From the NCBI RefSeq assembly GCF_001005725.1, contig NZ_LBIC01000001.1, positions 1 to 64,000 of the forward strand: DNA of 64,000 nucleotides. The letters run 5' to 3'. Position 1 is the stretch's first letter, and each line of letters opens with the position of its first letter. Positions 52,665 through 62,602 of this stretch are shown piece by piece. Both the position numbers and the translations under genes were made by a program. The notes beneath the pieces are model-generated. The model was not told the origin of the DNA and searched no databases. It saw only the letters and a list, made by a program, of their open reading frames with translations. The DNA comes from Sphingobium chungbukense (lineage in GTDB: Bacteria > Pseudomonadota > Alphaproteobacteria > Sphingomonadales > Sphingomonadaceae).

Positions 52665-55112
52665 TCATTCCGGCGCCGGCCGCGTTGCCAGCGCATCCCG
52701 CGCCGCTTCCGCCAACTGGCTGACGGAAAAGGGTTTTGGCAGGAAGGCCACATTGGCGATGTCGATCGATTTGCGCAACTGTTCCTCGGCATAGCCCGAC
52801 ATGAACAGCACCGGCAGGTCGGGATGGCTGGCCCTGGCCCGCGCCACCATGGCGGGGCCGTCCATGTTCGGCATCACGACGTCGGAAATCAGCAGGTCGA
52901 TCTTCTCATCACCGGCCAGCACCTCGAGCCCCTGTTCGCCGTCGTTGGCGGTCAGCACCTTATAGCCCTGCCGCGTCAATGCCCGTTCGGCGACGGCGCG
53001 CACCATATCCTCATCCTCCACCAGCAGAACCGTGCCCGTGCCCCAGGTCTCGGTGCGGCGGACCGGCGCCTTGGGCTGGGCGGCCTGATCGGCATCGGCG
53101 CCCTGATAGACGGGCAGATAGATGACGAAGCTCGCCCCTCGTCCCAGTTCGGACTCCGCGAAGATGAACCCGCCCGACTGCTTGACGATGCCGTAGACGG
53201 TCGAAAGGCCAAGCCCCGTCCCCTTGCCCAGTTCCTTGGTGGTGAAGAAAGGCTCGAAAATCTTGGACAATATGTCGGGCGGGATGCCGAGGCCCGTGTC
53301 CGACACCCGCACCGCCGTATAGTCGGCGGGCGGCATGATGTCGGTGCGCATTTCCCGCACCTTGGCGGCGGGCACGGCATAGGTCTGGATGTTGAGCGTG
53401 CCGCCGTCGGGCATGGCGTCGCGGGCGTTGACGGCGAGGTTGACGATCACCTGCTCCAACTGGCCGGGGTCCGCCCGGACCGCGCCCAGATTGCGGCCAT
53501 GGGTGACCTCCAATTTGACGCTTTCGCCCAGCAGGCGCTTCAACAGATTGGAGACGTCCGCGACGATATCGGGCAATTGCAAGATCTGCGGCCGCAAGGT
53601 CTGCTGGCGCGAGAAAGCGAGCAACTGCCGCGTCAGCCCCGCCGCACGGTTGCTGTTCGACTTGATCTGCTGAATGTCGTCATAATCGCTGTCGCCGGGC
53701 GTATGGCGCATCAGCATCAGGTCGCAATGGCCGATGATCGCGGTCAGGATATTGTTGAAGTCGTGCGCCACGCCGCCCGCGAGTTGGCCGATGGCCTGCA
53801 TCTTGGTGGCCTGCGCCACCTGCCGCTTGAGCTTGCTCTCCTCGCTATTGTCCTTGAGGCTGAGCAGCACCGCCGCCTCGCCCAGCCCGCGCACGCCCGC
53901 CAGGCTGAGCGCGATCGGCTCGTCCGGCTGCTCGCGCATGCGCACGGCGACATCGCCCGACATTTGCGGGCCGACGGCGAAACGCCGCACCGCGTCCGCC
54001 ACCGCCGCCTGATCCTCCCGCACGACCAGATCGCCGGGATAGCTCGGCTTGTCGCCTTCCTTGAGGCCCGCCGCGCGCGAAAAAGCCTTGTTGAGAAACA
54101 GCACCCGCCCATCACGATCCGCCATGGCGAGGCCGAAGGGCAGCAGCGACAACAGGGTCTCGATATAGGATAGCGCCGACGTCCCGCCCGCATTGCCTGC
54201 CGGCTCGTCGATCAGCAGCAGCAGCATCGGCCCGTCCTGCGCGCCCGATTGCGCACCGACGGGCTGCGCGGCGCGCTTCAACGGCACCTGCAACAGCCGC
54301 AGCGGAATGCCGCCCGATTCCTCCCGCGCCAGGAACAGCCGCGCCTTGTCGTCCACCCGCATATGCGCGGCGAAATCGCGGCCGGTGATATTGGCGTCGA
54401 TCCGCCCTGCGGCGCGCAGCAGAAAGGCGCCATTGGCCGCGCGGATGCGCCCCTCGCCGCCGATCATCACCGCCATGATGCCCGCTTCGCCCAATTGCCG
54501 ACCGGCCTCCCCGGTCAGCAGGCGATGCACATCGTCCAGCGCGCTGGGCTGGCGCACGGGGGAAAAGCGCCACAGCAGATAATCTTCCGACCGTCCCGTG
54601 CGGCAGACGAAAGCGTCCAGCCGCAGCGCGCCCTGTACGATCCCCTCGACCCGCGCCTCGCCATCGCGCCAGGCGGCGCGGGCGGCGTTACCCAGGCTGT
54701 CGGACAGGGCAGCGTCGCCAGTGACGTGCGGCGGCGCGGGGAAGCCGGGAAACCACTCCCCGAACAGATCGCTGGCGCAGACCAGCCGCCCGGCGCGATC
54801 GGTGACCGCGATCGCCATATTGGATGCATCCGCCGCCGCCCGCGCCACCGTCCAGTCGGGCACGGCCTCCCCCACCGCCATTTCCTGCGGATGAAGCTTG
54901 CGATACCAGCTCAAAAGCGCCGCCCCGGCCAGCACCGCCGCGGCGAAACCGGCGCCCAGCGCCCAGTTCCCGGCGGCATAGACGACCAGCCCGGCGGAAA
55001 TCAGCGCCAACAGGATCAGCAGAGGCAGGGCCAGCGGCGACGGCCGATCAGCGCCCCAAGCATCTCCATCCCTGATCACACGCGCGGACACGGCCCGGCT
55101 ATCCCCCTGCAT
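52665..55112 (-). CDS. cckA: CckA-like hybrid sensor histidine kinase
   Basis: 815 residues. Two N-terminal membrane helices (about 28-47 and 52-69), PAS-type regions, DHp box LAGGVAHDFNN with His450, ATPase motifs VIVNLAVNARDAMPDGGTL and GTGLGLSTVYGIVKQSGG, and a C-terminal receiver with ISDVVMPNMDG and LPKPFS. This layout is that of CckA, the kinase controlling CtrA in alphaproteobacterial cell-cycle control. The partner ChpT and CtrA are not in the window. Confidence 0.85.
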   Translation of the reverse strand: MQGDSRAVSARVIRDGDAWGADRPSPLALPLLILLALISAGLVVYAAGNWALGAGFAAAVLAGAALLSWYRKLHPQEMAVGEAVPDWTVARAAADASNMAIAVTDRAGRLVCASDLFGEWFPGFPAPPHVTGDAALSDSLGNAARAAWRDGEARVEGIVQGALRLDAFVCRTGRSEDYLLWRFSPVRQPSALDDVHRLLTGEAGRQLGEAGIMAVMIGGEGRIRAANGAFLLRAAGRIDANITGRDFAAHMRVDDKARLFLAREESGGIPLRLLQVPLKRAAQPVGAQSGAQDGPMLLLLIDEPAGNAGGTSALSYIETLLSLLPFGLAMADRDGRVLFLNKAFSRAAGLKEGDKPSYPGDLVVREDQAAVADAVRRFAVGPQMSGDVAVRMREQPDEPIALSLAGVRGLGEAAVLLSLKDNSEESKLKRQVAQATKMQAIGQLAGGVAHDFNNILTAIIGHCDLMLMRHTPGDSDYDDIQQIKSNSNRAAGLTRQLLAFSRQQTLRPQILQLPDIVADVSNLLKRLLGESVKLEVTHGRNLGAVRADPGQLEQVIVNLAVNARDAMPDGGTLNIQTYAVPAAKVREMRTDIMPPADYTAVRVSDTGLGIPPDILSKIFEPFFTTKELGKGTGLGLSTVYGIVKQSGGFIFAESELGRGASFVIYLPVYQGADADQAAQPKAPVRRTETWGTGTVLLVEDEDMVRAVAERALTRQGYKVLTANDGEQGLEVLAGDEKIDLLISDVVMPNMDGPAMVARARASHPDLPVLFMSGYAEEQLRKSIDIANVAFLPKPFSVSQLAEAARDALATRPAPE

Positions 55113-55138
55113 TCACAATGGACTTGCCGCCCCACCCG

Positions 55139-55747
55139 TCAGGCCGAAGCGGCTTCCTCCAATGCGCTGCTTTCGCCTGCCTTGCCAATCCTCAATTTGC
55201 GCGCATGCCATTTGCGGCCCATGCGATGGCGCCAGATCCAGTCGGCCAGGAAATAACCGACCACCGCGAAAGCCAGCGAAATCAGCGCCAGCCCCAGCAG
55301 CATGGCGGGCGCCGCTTCGGAAAAAAGCCAGGCGCACCAGTCGCGGATCGAGGCATGTTTGTCGACCAGCGCCATGAAGCCGGAAGCGTCAGCGGTGCGC
55401 CCCAGCATCCAGTTGCCCATCCACACCGACGCCATCAGGAACAGCGGCGTCGTCGCGGGATTGGACAGGAAGGTCATCGCCGCCGCCAGCGGGATATTCG
55501 CCCGGAAAGGCAGCGCCAGAAGCGCCGCGCCCGCAATCTGCACGCCGGGGATCAGCAGGAAGATACCGACCAGCAGCCCCAAGGCCACGCCACGCGGCAC
55601 CGACCGCCGGGTAAAGCGCCACAAGGACGGCTCCAACACCCTATGCGCCACAGGGGCCAAAAAGCGGTTATGTTCCAGCGACTCACGGGTCGGGGCATTG
55701 GCATGCCACCAGCGGGAGAGGCGCCCCATGCTTTCTTTCGGCCCCAT
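55139..55747 (-). CDS. DUF2062 membrane protein
   Basis: 202 residues with several hydrophobic segments (GVALGLLVGIFLLIPGVQIA, LFLMASVWMGNWMLG and LLGLALISLAFAVVGYFLAD). Start ATG overlaps the smpB stop by one base. The RFTRRSVPRGVALGL and FLSNPATTPLF blocks are DUF2062 marks. Function unknown; often annotated near glycan genes in other genomes, but not here. Confidence 0.8.
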   Translation of the reverse strand: MGPKESMGRLSRWWHANAPTRESLEHNRFLAPVAHRVLEPSLWRFTRRSVPRGVALGLLVGIFLLIPGVQIAGAALLALPFRANIPLAAAMTFLSNPATTPLFLMASVWMGNWMLGRTADASGFMALVDKHASIRDWCAWLFSEAAPAMLLGLALISLAFAVVGYFLADWIWRHRMGRKWHARKLRIGKAGESSALEEAASA

Positions 55748-56229
55748 CAGCGATGCGCCTTCATGATGCGCTGCTGATCGCGCTTCCAGTCGCGTTCCTT
55801 GATCGTGTCGCGCTTGTCATGGGTCTTCTTGCCCTTGGCCAGCGCCAGTTCGACCTTCGCCTTGCCCCGGCTGTTGAAATAGATGCTCAGCGGCACCAGC
55901 GTCATGCCCTTGCGCTCCACCGCACCATGCATGCGGGCGATCTCCCGCTGGTGCAGCAGCAGCTTGCGGGGGCGCTTGGGCTCATGGTTGAAGCGGTTGC
56001 CATGGCTGAATTCGGGGATGTTGCTGTTGACCAGCCACACCTGCTCCCCCTTCACCTCGGCATAGCTTTCCGCGATATTGCCCTCCCCAAAGCGCAGCGA
56101 CTTGACCTCGGTGCCTTGCAGGGCGATGCCCGCCTCGAACACATCCTCCAGGAAATATTCGAACCGCGCGCGCCGGTTCTCGGCGACGATCTTCTTCTTG
56201 TCGAAGGCTTCGGGACGGGGGCGGGCCAT
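55747..56229 (-). CDS. smpB: SsrA-binding protein SmpB
   Basis: 160 residues. [80 protein letters not shown], and a basic C-terminal tail ending RIMKAHR. It brings tmRNA to stalled ribosomes; no tmRNA gene was seen in the window. Confidence 0.95.
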   Translation of the reverse strand: MARPRPEAFDKKKIVAENRRARFEYFLEDVFEAGIALQGTEVKSLRFGEGNIAESYAEVKGEQVWLVNSNIPEFSHGNRFNHEPKRPRKLLLHQREIARMHGAVERKGMTLVPLSIYFNSRGKAKVELALAKGKKTHDKRDTIKERDWKRDQQRIMKAHR

Positions 56230-56344
56230 CAGTCTTTTCTAAACTTCCGTTCGTGTCGAGCGCAGTCGCATCCTGTACGCGCCGCGCCCGATCCTTATTC
56301 CAGGCACGCGGCCCGAAAGCAGGGAATATGGGGACGGCCCGGCC

Positions 56345-57223
56345 TTATACCAGCCCGGCGATCTCCAACGCCCGGTCGACGGCGGCGCGGCTCGATTCCG
56401 ACGGCCAGGTGATCGGCAGGCGGACGTCGCCGGGCATGTCGGGACGGACCCGCGTAAGGGCGTATTTAACCGGGCCGGGTGAAGAATCGCTGAACAGGGC
56501 ATCATGCAACGGGTAGAGACGATCCTGGAGCGCCAGGGCGCCATTCCAATCGCCCACCGCGATCGCTTTCTGGAAATCGGCGCAGAGGCGCGGCGCGACA
56601 TTGGCCGTGACCGAAATGCAGCCCTTGCCACCCATCGCATTGAAACCCAGCGCCGTCTCGTCATTCCCGGAAAGCTGGCAGAAATCGGCGCGGCAAGCGA
56701 GGCGCTGTGCGCTGACCCGCCCGAGATTCCCGGTGGCGTCCTTGATGCCGATGATGGTCTGGAACTCTTCCGACAGGCGATGGATCACCGGCACGCCGAT
56801 GTCGGTGATGGTGCGGCTGGGCACATTATAGAGGATGATCGGCAGCGAGCAGCGCTCGGCCAGATAGGCGAAATGCTGGTAGACGCCGTCCTGATTGGGC
56901 TTGTTGTAATAGGGCGCGACCACCAGCGCGGCGTCGGCGCCCGCCGCCTGCGCCGCGAACATATGCTCCAGCGCGATTCGCGTGTCGTTGGAACCGCAGC
57001 CTGCGATCACCGGCACCCGGCCGGCCGCCTGGTCGACGCAGATGGCGATGACGCGATTATGCTCCTCGACCGTCATGGTCGCGCTTTCGCCGGTCGTGCC
57101 GCAGGGCACCAATCCGCTGCTGCCTTCCTCGATCTGCCAATCGACAAAGGCGCGGAAGGCGGCCTCATCCACCGCCCCGTCACGGAAGGGCGTGATCAGC
57201 GCCGGAATCGACCCGGAAAACAT
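56345..57223 (-). CDS. dapA: 4-hydroxy-tetrahydrodipicolinate synthase
   Basis: 292-residue TIM-barrel aldolase of lysine and peptidoglycan synthesis. LVPCGTTGESATMTVEEH, ILYNVPSRTITDIGV with the catalytic tyrosine, and IIGIKDATGNLGRVSA with the Schiff-base lysine. Start ATG 57223 has GGAG ten bases upstream; TTG at 57232 is a poorer choice. Divergent from the transglycosylase. Confidence 0.95.
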   Translation of the reverse strand: MFSGSIPALITPFRDGAVDEAAFRAFVDWQIEEGSSGLVPCGTTGESATMTVEEHNRVIAICVDQAAGRVPVIAGCGSNDTRIALEHMFAAQAAGADAALVVAPYYNKPNQDGVYQHFAYLAERCSLPIILYNVPSRTITDIGVPVIHRLSEEFQTIIGIKDATGNLGRVSAQRLACRADFCQLSGNDETALGFNAMGGKGCISVTANVAPRLCADFQKAIAVGDWNGALALQDRLYPLHDALFSDSSPGPVKYALTRVRPDMPGDVRLPITWPSESSRAAVDRALEIAGLV

Positions 57224-57373
57224 GGCAAACAAACTCCTTCAATTCACCGGGATTCCGGGGCATCATAGCGTGAAACACGCGAACGGCGCGCTATAGCGCG
57301 TCATTCATGGCCTGATAAGGATGCAATTGCGATCATGTCTAGTAGGCTGTCGCCCTCCTGTTCTGAAACTGTC

Positions 57374-59419
57374 ATGGTCCGTATGCCTTTGATTGCTCTC
57401 TTGCTGTTCACCGCGGGCGCCAGCGCCCAGACGGAAACGCCCGTGCCTCCGCCCGCTTCGGCCTATCCGCCGGGCGCCGTGGTCCAGCCGATTCCAAGTT
57501 CGAACGAACCGAGCCCCTGGCAAAGGGCGCAAGGCCGAATCGGCGTGGCGAGCGATCCTTCGATCTCCGGCACGATCAGCCAGTGGCGCGCGCTCCAGCA
57601 AAGCGATGGCCTCGGTTCCTCCACCTATATGAGCTTCATCATGGCGAACCCCGGCTGGCCGGGCGAGGACCGGATGCGGCGGTTGGCGGAAACCGGCATC
57701 AACCCCAACAGCTACGATCCGGGCCAGGTCGTCGGCTTCTTCACCCGCTTCCCGCCCCGCACCGCCACCGGCAATGCCCGTTACGCGCTGGCGCTGATGC
57801 AGCAGAACCGCATGGGCGAGGCGCGGGTCGCCGCGCGCAATGCCTGGATCGGCGGCACGCTCTCGCCCGATGACGAGGCGCGGCTGCTCTCACTCTTCGG
57901 TTCCGGCTGGACCTCGGTCGAACATGACCTGCGCGCCGACGCCCTGCTGTGGAAGGGCGACATCATGGGCGCGCAGCGGATGCTAGCCTATGTCTCCCCC
58001 GCCCGCCGCCCGGTCTATGACGCGCGCATCGCCTTCCGCCAGAAGGCGCCCGACGCGACGATGAAGATGCAGCTTGGCGAGGCGGTCGGCGCCACCGACG
58101 CCGGCTTCATCGCGGACAAGGCAGGCTGGATGCTGAATACCGGCAACTGGATCGCCGGCCGCCAATATCTCGCCAATCGCCCGGCGCTGACCTTCCGGCC
58201 GGGCGACGCGGAGAAATGGTATGAAACGCTGCTGACCCAGGCGCGCGCCGCCGCCAACGACAGCCAGTGGAGCTTCGCCTACGGCATCGCCAGCAAGCTG
58301 GACGACGCCTATCTGCCCGGCACCGACGTCAACACGCGGCCGATCGGCGAGCGCGACGATTATACCAGCCTTGCCTGGCTGGCGGGGTCGACGGCCTTCT
58401 ATAATCTCAATAAGCCGCTGGACGCGGTGGAGATGTTCCGCCGTTACGCCACCGCCGCCAAGTCACCTCAGACCCAGTCCAAGGGTTTCTACTGGGCCGG
58501 GCGCGCCGCGCTCCAGGCGGGCGATGCCGCCAGCGCGAACAGCTATTTCGCACGCGCCGCCGTCTTCCCCGACCAATTCTACGGCCAATTGGCACTCGAA
58601 CGGCTGGGCCGCCCGATCCCCGCGCCGGCCACCGTCGAGCGCCCCGTCGAAATCTCGGCCGCTGAACGCGCGGCGTTCGCCAACCGCTCGGTCGTTCGCG
58701 CGGTGAAGGCGCTGGGCGAAATGGGCTATTGGGAAGACCAGAGCAAATTCGCCCGCGCCATCGCCAACAATGCCGACAGCGACGCCGATCATTATCTGGC
58801 GGTGGAACTCGCCCAGAGCATCGGCCGCCCGGACATGGGGGTGATGGTCGGCCGCCGCGCCGTGTCGAGCGGCCTCACCGGCTATGGCACCAGCGCCTTC
58901 CCGCGCGTGCCCGTCCCGTCCGAGGCGCAATATAACTGGACCATGGTCCATGCCATCGCCCGGCAGGAAAGCCAGTTCGACCGGCAGATCGTCAGCCATG
59001 CGGGCGCACGGGGCCTGATGCAGCTGATGCCCGGCACCGCGCGCGAGCAGGCGGGCAAGCTGGGGATGAGCTACGATCCCAGTTCGCTCAACGATCCCAG
59101 CTACAACATCATGCTCGGCTCCTCCTATTTCCAGCGGATGCTCGACTATTATGGCGGCAGCTACCCGTTGGCGGTGGCGGCCTATAATGCCGGGCCGGGC
59201 AATGTGAACCGCTGGATCGCCGCCAACGGCGATCCGCGCCTGCCCGGCGCCGACATGCTGCGCTGGATCGAGCAGATCCCGCTGTTCGAGACGCGCAACT
59301 ATGTCCAGCGCGTGCTGGAAAATGCCGTGGTCTACGAGGCGATGAACCCTCAGCGCGCCCGCTTCCGGGGGACCACGACGCCCTTGTCCAAATATCTCGG
59401 CAAGCAGACACCGGGCTGA
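57374..59419 (+). CDS. Soluble lytic murein transglycosylase
   Basis: About 681 residues. Signal peptide VRMPLIALLLFTAGASAQ. A long alpha-helical, TPR-like U-shaped region is followed by the SLT catalytic domain. The catalytic glutamate is in AIARQESQFDRQIVSHAGAR, with GLMQLMPGTAREQ and AVAAYNAGPGNVNRW. It cuts peptidoglycan to anhydromuropeptides. An upstream ATG at 57335 would add 13 residues. Confidence 0.9.
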   Translation: MVRMPLIALLLFTAGASAQTETPVPPPASAYPPGAVVQPIPSSNEPSPWQRAQGRIGVASDPSISGTISQWRALQQSDGLGSSTYMSFIMANPGWPGEDRMRRLAETGINPNSYDPGQVVGFFTRFPPRTATGNARYALALMQQNRMGEARVAARNAWIGGTLSPDDEARLLSLFGSGWTSVEHDLRADALLWKGDIMGAQRMLAYVSPARRPVYDARIAFRQKAPDATMKMQLGEAVGATDAGFIADKAGWMLNTGNWIAGRQYLANRPALTFRPGDAEKWYETLLTQARAAANDSQWSFAYGIASKLDDAYLPGTDVNTRPIGERDDYTSLAWLAGSTAFYNLNKPLDAVEMFRRYATAAKSPQTQSKGFYWAGRAALQAGDAASANSYFARAAVFPDQFYGQLALERLGRPIPAPATVERPVEISAAERAAFANRSVVRAVKALGEMGYWEDQSKFARAIANNADSDADHYLAVELAQSIGRPDMGVMVGRRAVSSGLTGYGTSAFPRVPVPSEAQYNWTMVHAIARQESQFDRQIVSHAGARGLMQLMPGTAREQAGKLGMSYDPSSLNDPSYNIMLGSSYFQRMLDYYGGSYPLAVAAYNAGPGNVNRWIAANGDPRLPGADMLRWIEQIPLFETRNYVQRVLENAVVYEAMNPQRARFRGTTTPLSKYLGKQTPG

Positions 59420-59431
59420 TATGGGCGGGGC

Positions 59432-59917
59432 ATGAGCACCGCCCACCCCAATTACATCACTCCCGAAGGCTTTGCGAAGCTGCGCGCCGAATATGACCAG
59501 CTCCTCGGGATCGAGCGCCCCAGGATCGTGGAGGTGGTGAGCTGGGCGGCGGGCAATGGCGACCGCAGCGAAAATGGCGACTATCTCTATGGCCGCAAGC
59601 GGATGCGCGAGATTGACGGGCAATTGAAGCGCCTGTCGCGCAAGATGAAGGACGCCAAGGTCGTCGATCCGCGCCAGCAACCCGACAAGAGCAAGGTCTA
59701 TTTCGGCGCCACCGTCACCATCGCGGACGAGGATGACAACCACCGCACCGTCACCCTGGTCGGCAATGACGAGACGGACGCGGGCGCCGGCCGCATCGGC
59801 TGGGCCACGCCCATCGCCCGCGCCCTGCGCGGCGCGGCCGTGGGAGACCTGCGCCGCGTGATGCTCCCCGCGGGGGAAAAGGAATATGAAGTGATGGCGA
59901 TCCGCTATCCGGAGTGA
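59432..59917 (+). CDS. greB: Transcription elongation factor GreB
   Basis: 161 residues. Coiled-coil domain with the tip acidic pair in NGDRSENGDYLYGRKRMREI, then a FKBP-like domain with VYFGATVTIADEDDNHRTVT and MLPAGEKEYEVMAIRY. It rescues backtracked RNA polymerase by stimulating transcript cleavage. The GDYLYGKK-type sequence favours GreB over GreA. It starts 12 bases past the transglycosylase stop. Confidence 0.9.
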   Translation: MSTAHPNYITPEGFAKLRAEYDQLLGIERPRIVEVVSWAAGNGDRSENGDYLYGRKRMREIDGQLKRLSRKMKDAKVVDPRQQPDKSKVYFGATVTIADEDDNHRTVTLVGNDETDAGAGRIGWATPIARALRGAAVGDLRRVMLPAGEKEYEVMAIRYPE

Positions 59918-59947
59918 TCATTTTGCCGCCATTCCCGGATAGCGGTG

Positions 59948-60054
59948 CTAGAGTATCGTGCGCAAAAGTGGGAACCCGTTTTGCGCTTAAAACGATACGA
60001 CAACAAAAGCTTAGAGCGCGCGACTTGCGTACGATTTAACGCAGCGCGCTCTAA
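59948..60054 (-). repeat. 105-bp dispersed repeat, copy 2 (inverted)
   Basis: Begins CTAGAGTATCGTGCGCAAAA, contains CAACAAAAGCTTAGAGCGCG, ends GCAGCGCGCTCTAA. Inverted relative to the copy at 50703-50808. It overlaps the stop codon of the next gene. Confidence 0.85.
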
Positions 60055-60236
60055 TCATGCGGCCGCAGCGAATGGTTGAGCCGCTCCATCACCTCCCCGA
60101 TCGGTTCCACCACGGTCACGCTGCGCCCCTCGCCGAAGCGGATGCGGGTGCCGTCGGTGACCGATGAAACGAAGGTGACCTGCGCGGCATTGACGGCGGT
60201 TTCGGTCCGGTCGGCGCCCACGAACATGACGAGCAT
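60051..60236 (-). CDS. Small hypothetical protein
   Basis: 61 residues: LVMFVGADRTETAVNAAQVT, then FVSSVTDGTRIRFGEGRSVT and VVEPIGEVMERLNHSLRPHD. No signal peptide; the pattern suggests a small beta-rich domain. Similar short proteins occur in sphingomonads. The TAG stop is inside the edge of the 105-bp repeat. Upstream GGAGAGGATG gives a strong ribosome site. Confidence 0.6.
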   Translation of the reverse strand: MLVMFVGADRTETAVNAAQVTFVSSVTDGTRIRFGEGRSVTVVEPIGEVMERLNHSLRPHD

Positions 60237-60322
60237 GCATCCTCTCCTTCTTTATGGAGGGCGAGCCTAGCCCGAATTCCGTCCGAAGCCAGCCCCTTTT
60301 CCCGCGAGGGCCATATTCAGCC

Positions 60323-61651
60323 CTATGCCGCCTGAATCGCGCGGATATAGGCTCCGGCGCGATCCTCCAGCCGGTGCGCCTCCTCCGACAGCCGGCCCGC
60401 CGCACTGCGCATCGCCCGCGCATCCTCCACCGCCGCGCTCGCATTGGCGCTGATCCGGCTGGCGCTGGTACGGATATGCTCGCTCGCCTCGCCCGCTTCC
60501 CCGACGCTGCCCGCGATCGCCTGGCTGAAGGCGCCATGCCGCGCCACCGCCTCGAACACCGAAGCCGACAGCCGGTCCGCCGTCGCCATGGCGGCGTCCA
60601 TATGGGCATGACCCTGCGCCACATGGCCGACGGTCAGGCGGATATGGTCGATTCGCCGGGCAATCTCCGCCGCGGCATCGCGGGTCTGCCCGGCGAGCGA
60701 CTTGACCTCCCGCGCGACAACGGCAAAGCCCTGCCCCGCCTCCCCGGCCCGCGCCGCCTCGATCCCGGCATTGAGAGCCAGCGTCGTCGTCGCCCGGGCG
60801 ATGCTGTCGATCAGCGCGGTCACTTCGCCGATCCCGTCCGCCTGCGCGCTGAGCATGCGGGTCTGGGCCGACCCCGACTGCGTCTGCTCCACCGCCGCGC
60901 GAATGGCGGCGCCTGCCTCATGCACTTCGGCCTCCATCGACCGGAACAGCAGCCCCAGCTCGCGCCCGGACGCTGCAATACCCGACAGATTATCCGCCGT
61001 CTGCGCCGCCGCCACCGCCATGCCCGCCGAGGCCTGTCCATTATGCGCCGCCCGCTCCGCGGCGTCCTCAGCCAGGCGGGACAGCATGTCGGCCATTCCC
61101 ACCAGATCGCCGATCAGCGTTTCGATGTCGGACCGGAACGTCGCGCTTTCCCGCGTCACCCGTTCCAGCCGCTCGACCCGCGCCAGTGCCACTCGCGCAT
61201 CGCGCTCCGCCGCCAGCTTCAGCAGCAACTGACCGCCGACCATCCCCGCATACCGTCCGTCTTCGGTGACGATCAGCCCCTCACAACCCTGTCCCTGCGC
61301 GGCATAGAGATCGATCAGCGCCTCGATGCTGGCGCGCCGTTCGACCGTGGCGCAGGGCCGGACATGATCGTCCAGCCGCCCGCCGAAACTGGGATTGCGC
61401 AGCAGCGCATGGCCAAAGGGGTTGAACAGGATGCGCCGCATGTCACGCTCATAGATCGCCCCGACCGGCCGGTCCGCGGCATCCAGTACCGGCAGCAGGC
61501 GCAGCGCCGGGTCATGCTGGAAATGGTCGACCGCCTCGCTCAGCGGCCGCCCCAGCCGGATCGCCGGACTGGGCGCGACCAGGAACAGGGCCGCCTCCGG
61601 GCGAGCCCTGGCTTCGGTCGGGGACGGGTCGAGCATCTGCGGTGCGTACAT
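60323..61651 (-). CDS. Soluble CBS-domain/chemoreceptor signalling fusion
   Basis: 442 residues and no membrane helix. The N-terminal half looks like a pair of CBS domains ([20 protein letters not shown] and [20 protein letters not shown]). The second half is a methyl-accepting signalling domain with the hairpin tip [20 protein letters not shown] and [15 protein letters not shown]. No chemotaxis genes are near. It may sense an adenine nucleotide or other CBS ligand and pass this to a kinase pathway. Confidence 0.75.
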   Translation of the reverse strand: MYAPQMLDPSPTEARARPEAALFLVAPSPAIRLGRPLSEAVDHFQHDPALRLLPVLDAADRPVGAIYERDMRRILFNPFGHALLRNPSFGGRLDDHVRPCATVERRASIEALIDLYAAQGQGCEGLIVTEDGRYAGMVGGQLLLKLAAERDARVALARVERLERVTRESATFRSDIETLIGDLVGMADMLSRLAEDAAERAAHNGQASAGMAVAAAQTADNLSGIAASGRELGLLFRSMEAEVHEAGAAIRAAVEQTQSGSAQTRMLSAQADGIGEVTALIDSIARATTTLALNAGIEAARAGEAGQGFAVVAREVKSLAGQTRDAAAEIARRIDHIRLTVGHVAQGHAHMDAAMATADRLSASVFEAVARHGAFSQAIAGSVGEAGEASEHIRTSASRISANASAAVEDARAMRSAAGRLSEEAHRLEDRAGAYIRAIQAA

Positions 61652-61738
61652 GGCCGCTCGATTAGGCCCGAAATGGTAAACGGGTCGTTAGAATTTGGTG
61701 ACAGTTTTGTTACAACCATATGTTTTCATAAGATATTC

Positions 61739-62521
61739 CTAGACAGGCTTATAGCCATAGGCCTTGGCCGCCAGCTTCACCACCGCAGGGTCGGCCTCTG
61801 GAAAATCCATGGGGACCAGCTTTTCCAATCGCTTGGCCACCATGGTCAGCGCCGCGATCCGTCCGGCCCGACGATGATTATTGTCGATCACATGCCATGG
61901 CGCATATTTGCTGTCGGTCTTGTGGAACATGTCGTGCATCGCATCCAGATAGTCGGCCCGCTTCGCCCGGTTGCGATAATCGTCCGCGCCCGTCTTCCAC
62001 CGCTTCCACGGCGTATCGAGTCGTTGGGCGAGCTGTTCGTCCTGTACCTCCTGGGTGATATGAACGAACAGCTTGACGATATTGGTCCCGGCGTCGACCT
62101 GCTGCTTTTCGAACGCGTTGATCTCCTCATAGGCGCGCTTCCACTCGCCCTTGGAACAATAGCCCTCGACCCGTTCCACCAGCACCCGGCCGTACCAGCT
62201 CCGGTCGAAGATGGAGATGTTCCGCCCGGCGGGCAGCCGCGTCCAGAAACGCCAGAGGAAATGATGATCGCGCTCCGTCTCGCTGGGCGCGGAGATGGGA
62301 TGGACCTGAAAATAGCGCGGGTCCCATTCAGCGGTCATCCGCTTGATGATACCCCCCTTGCCCGCCGCGTCCCAGCCTTCCAGCATGATGACGCTGCGCC
62401 GGTCGTGGATGATGTGGGCGACCTGGATCTTGGCGAGCCGCTGCTGGAGTGCGGCCAGCTGCGCCTCATAATCGCCCTTGAGCTTCACACCTTTCTCATA
62501 ATCGGCGAGGTCGATGGTCAT
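61739..62521 (-). CDS. ppk2: Polyphosphate kinase 2
   Basis: 260 residues of PPK2 (single-domain, class I type). Walker A VIMLEGWDAAGKGGIIKRM, Walker B-like IFDRSWYGRVLVERVEGYC, and the lid region DDYRNRAKRADYLDAM. It uses polyphosphate to make GTP or ATP from diphosphates, or the reverse. Start at 62521 is the ATG of TIDLADYEKGVKLKG. Lies between aspS and the CBS-chemoreceptor gene. Confidence 0.9.
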   Translation of the reverse strand: MTIDLADYEKGVKLKGDYEAQLAALQQRLAKIQVAHIIHDRRSVIMLEGWDAAGKGGIIKRMTAEWDPRYFQVHPISAPSETERDHHFLWRFWTRLPAGRNISIFDRSWYGRVLVERVEGYCSKGEWKRAYEEINAFEKQQVDAGTNIVKLFVHITQEVQDEQLAQRLDTPWKRWKTGADDYRNRAKRADYLDAMHDMFHKTDSKYAPWHVIDNNHRRAGRIAALTMVAKRLEKLVPMDFPEADPAVVKLAAKAYGYKPV

Positions 62522-62540
62522 GCGTCCCTCCGGCAAAAGC

Positions 62541-62578
62541 AAAGCCCCGCCCCCGTTCTGGAACAGGGACGGGGCTTT
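62541..62578 (-). terminator. aspS terminator
   Basis: Stem AAAGCCCCGCCCC / GGACGGGGCTTT with inner CGTTCTGGAACAGG pairing. The minus strand ends in GGGGCTTTGC past the aspS stop. It separates aspS from ppk2. Confidence 0.75.
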
Positions 62579-62602
62579 AACAAGCCGTCACGCAATAAGG
62601 TT

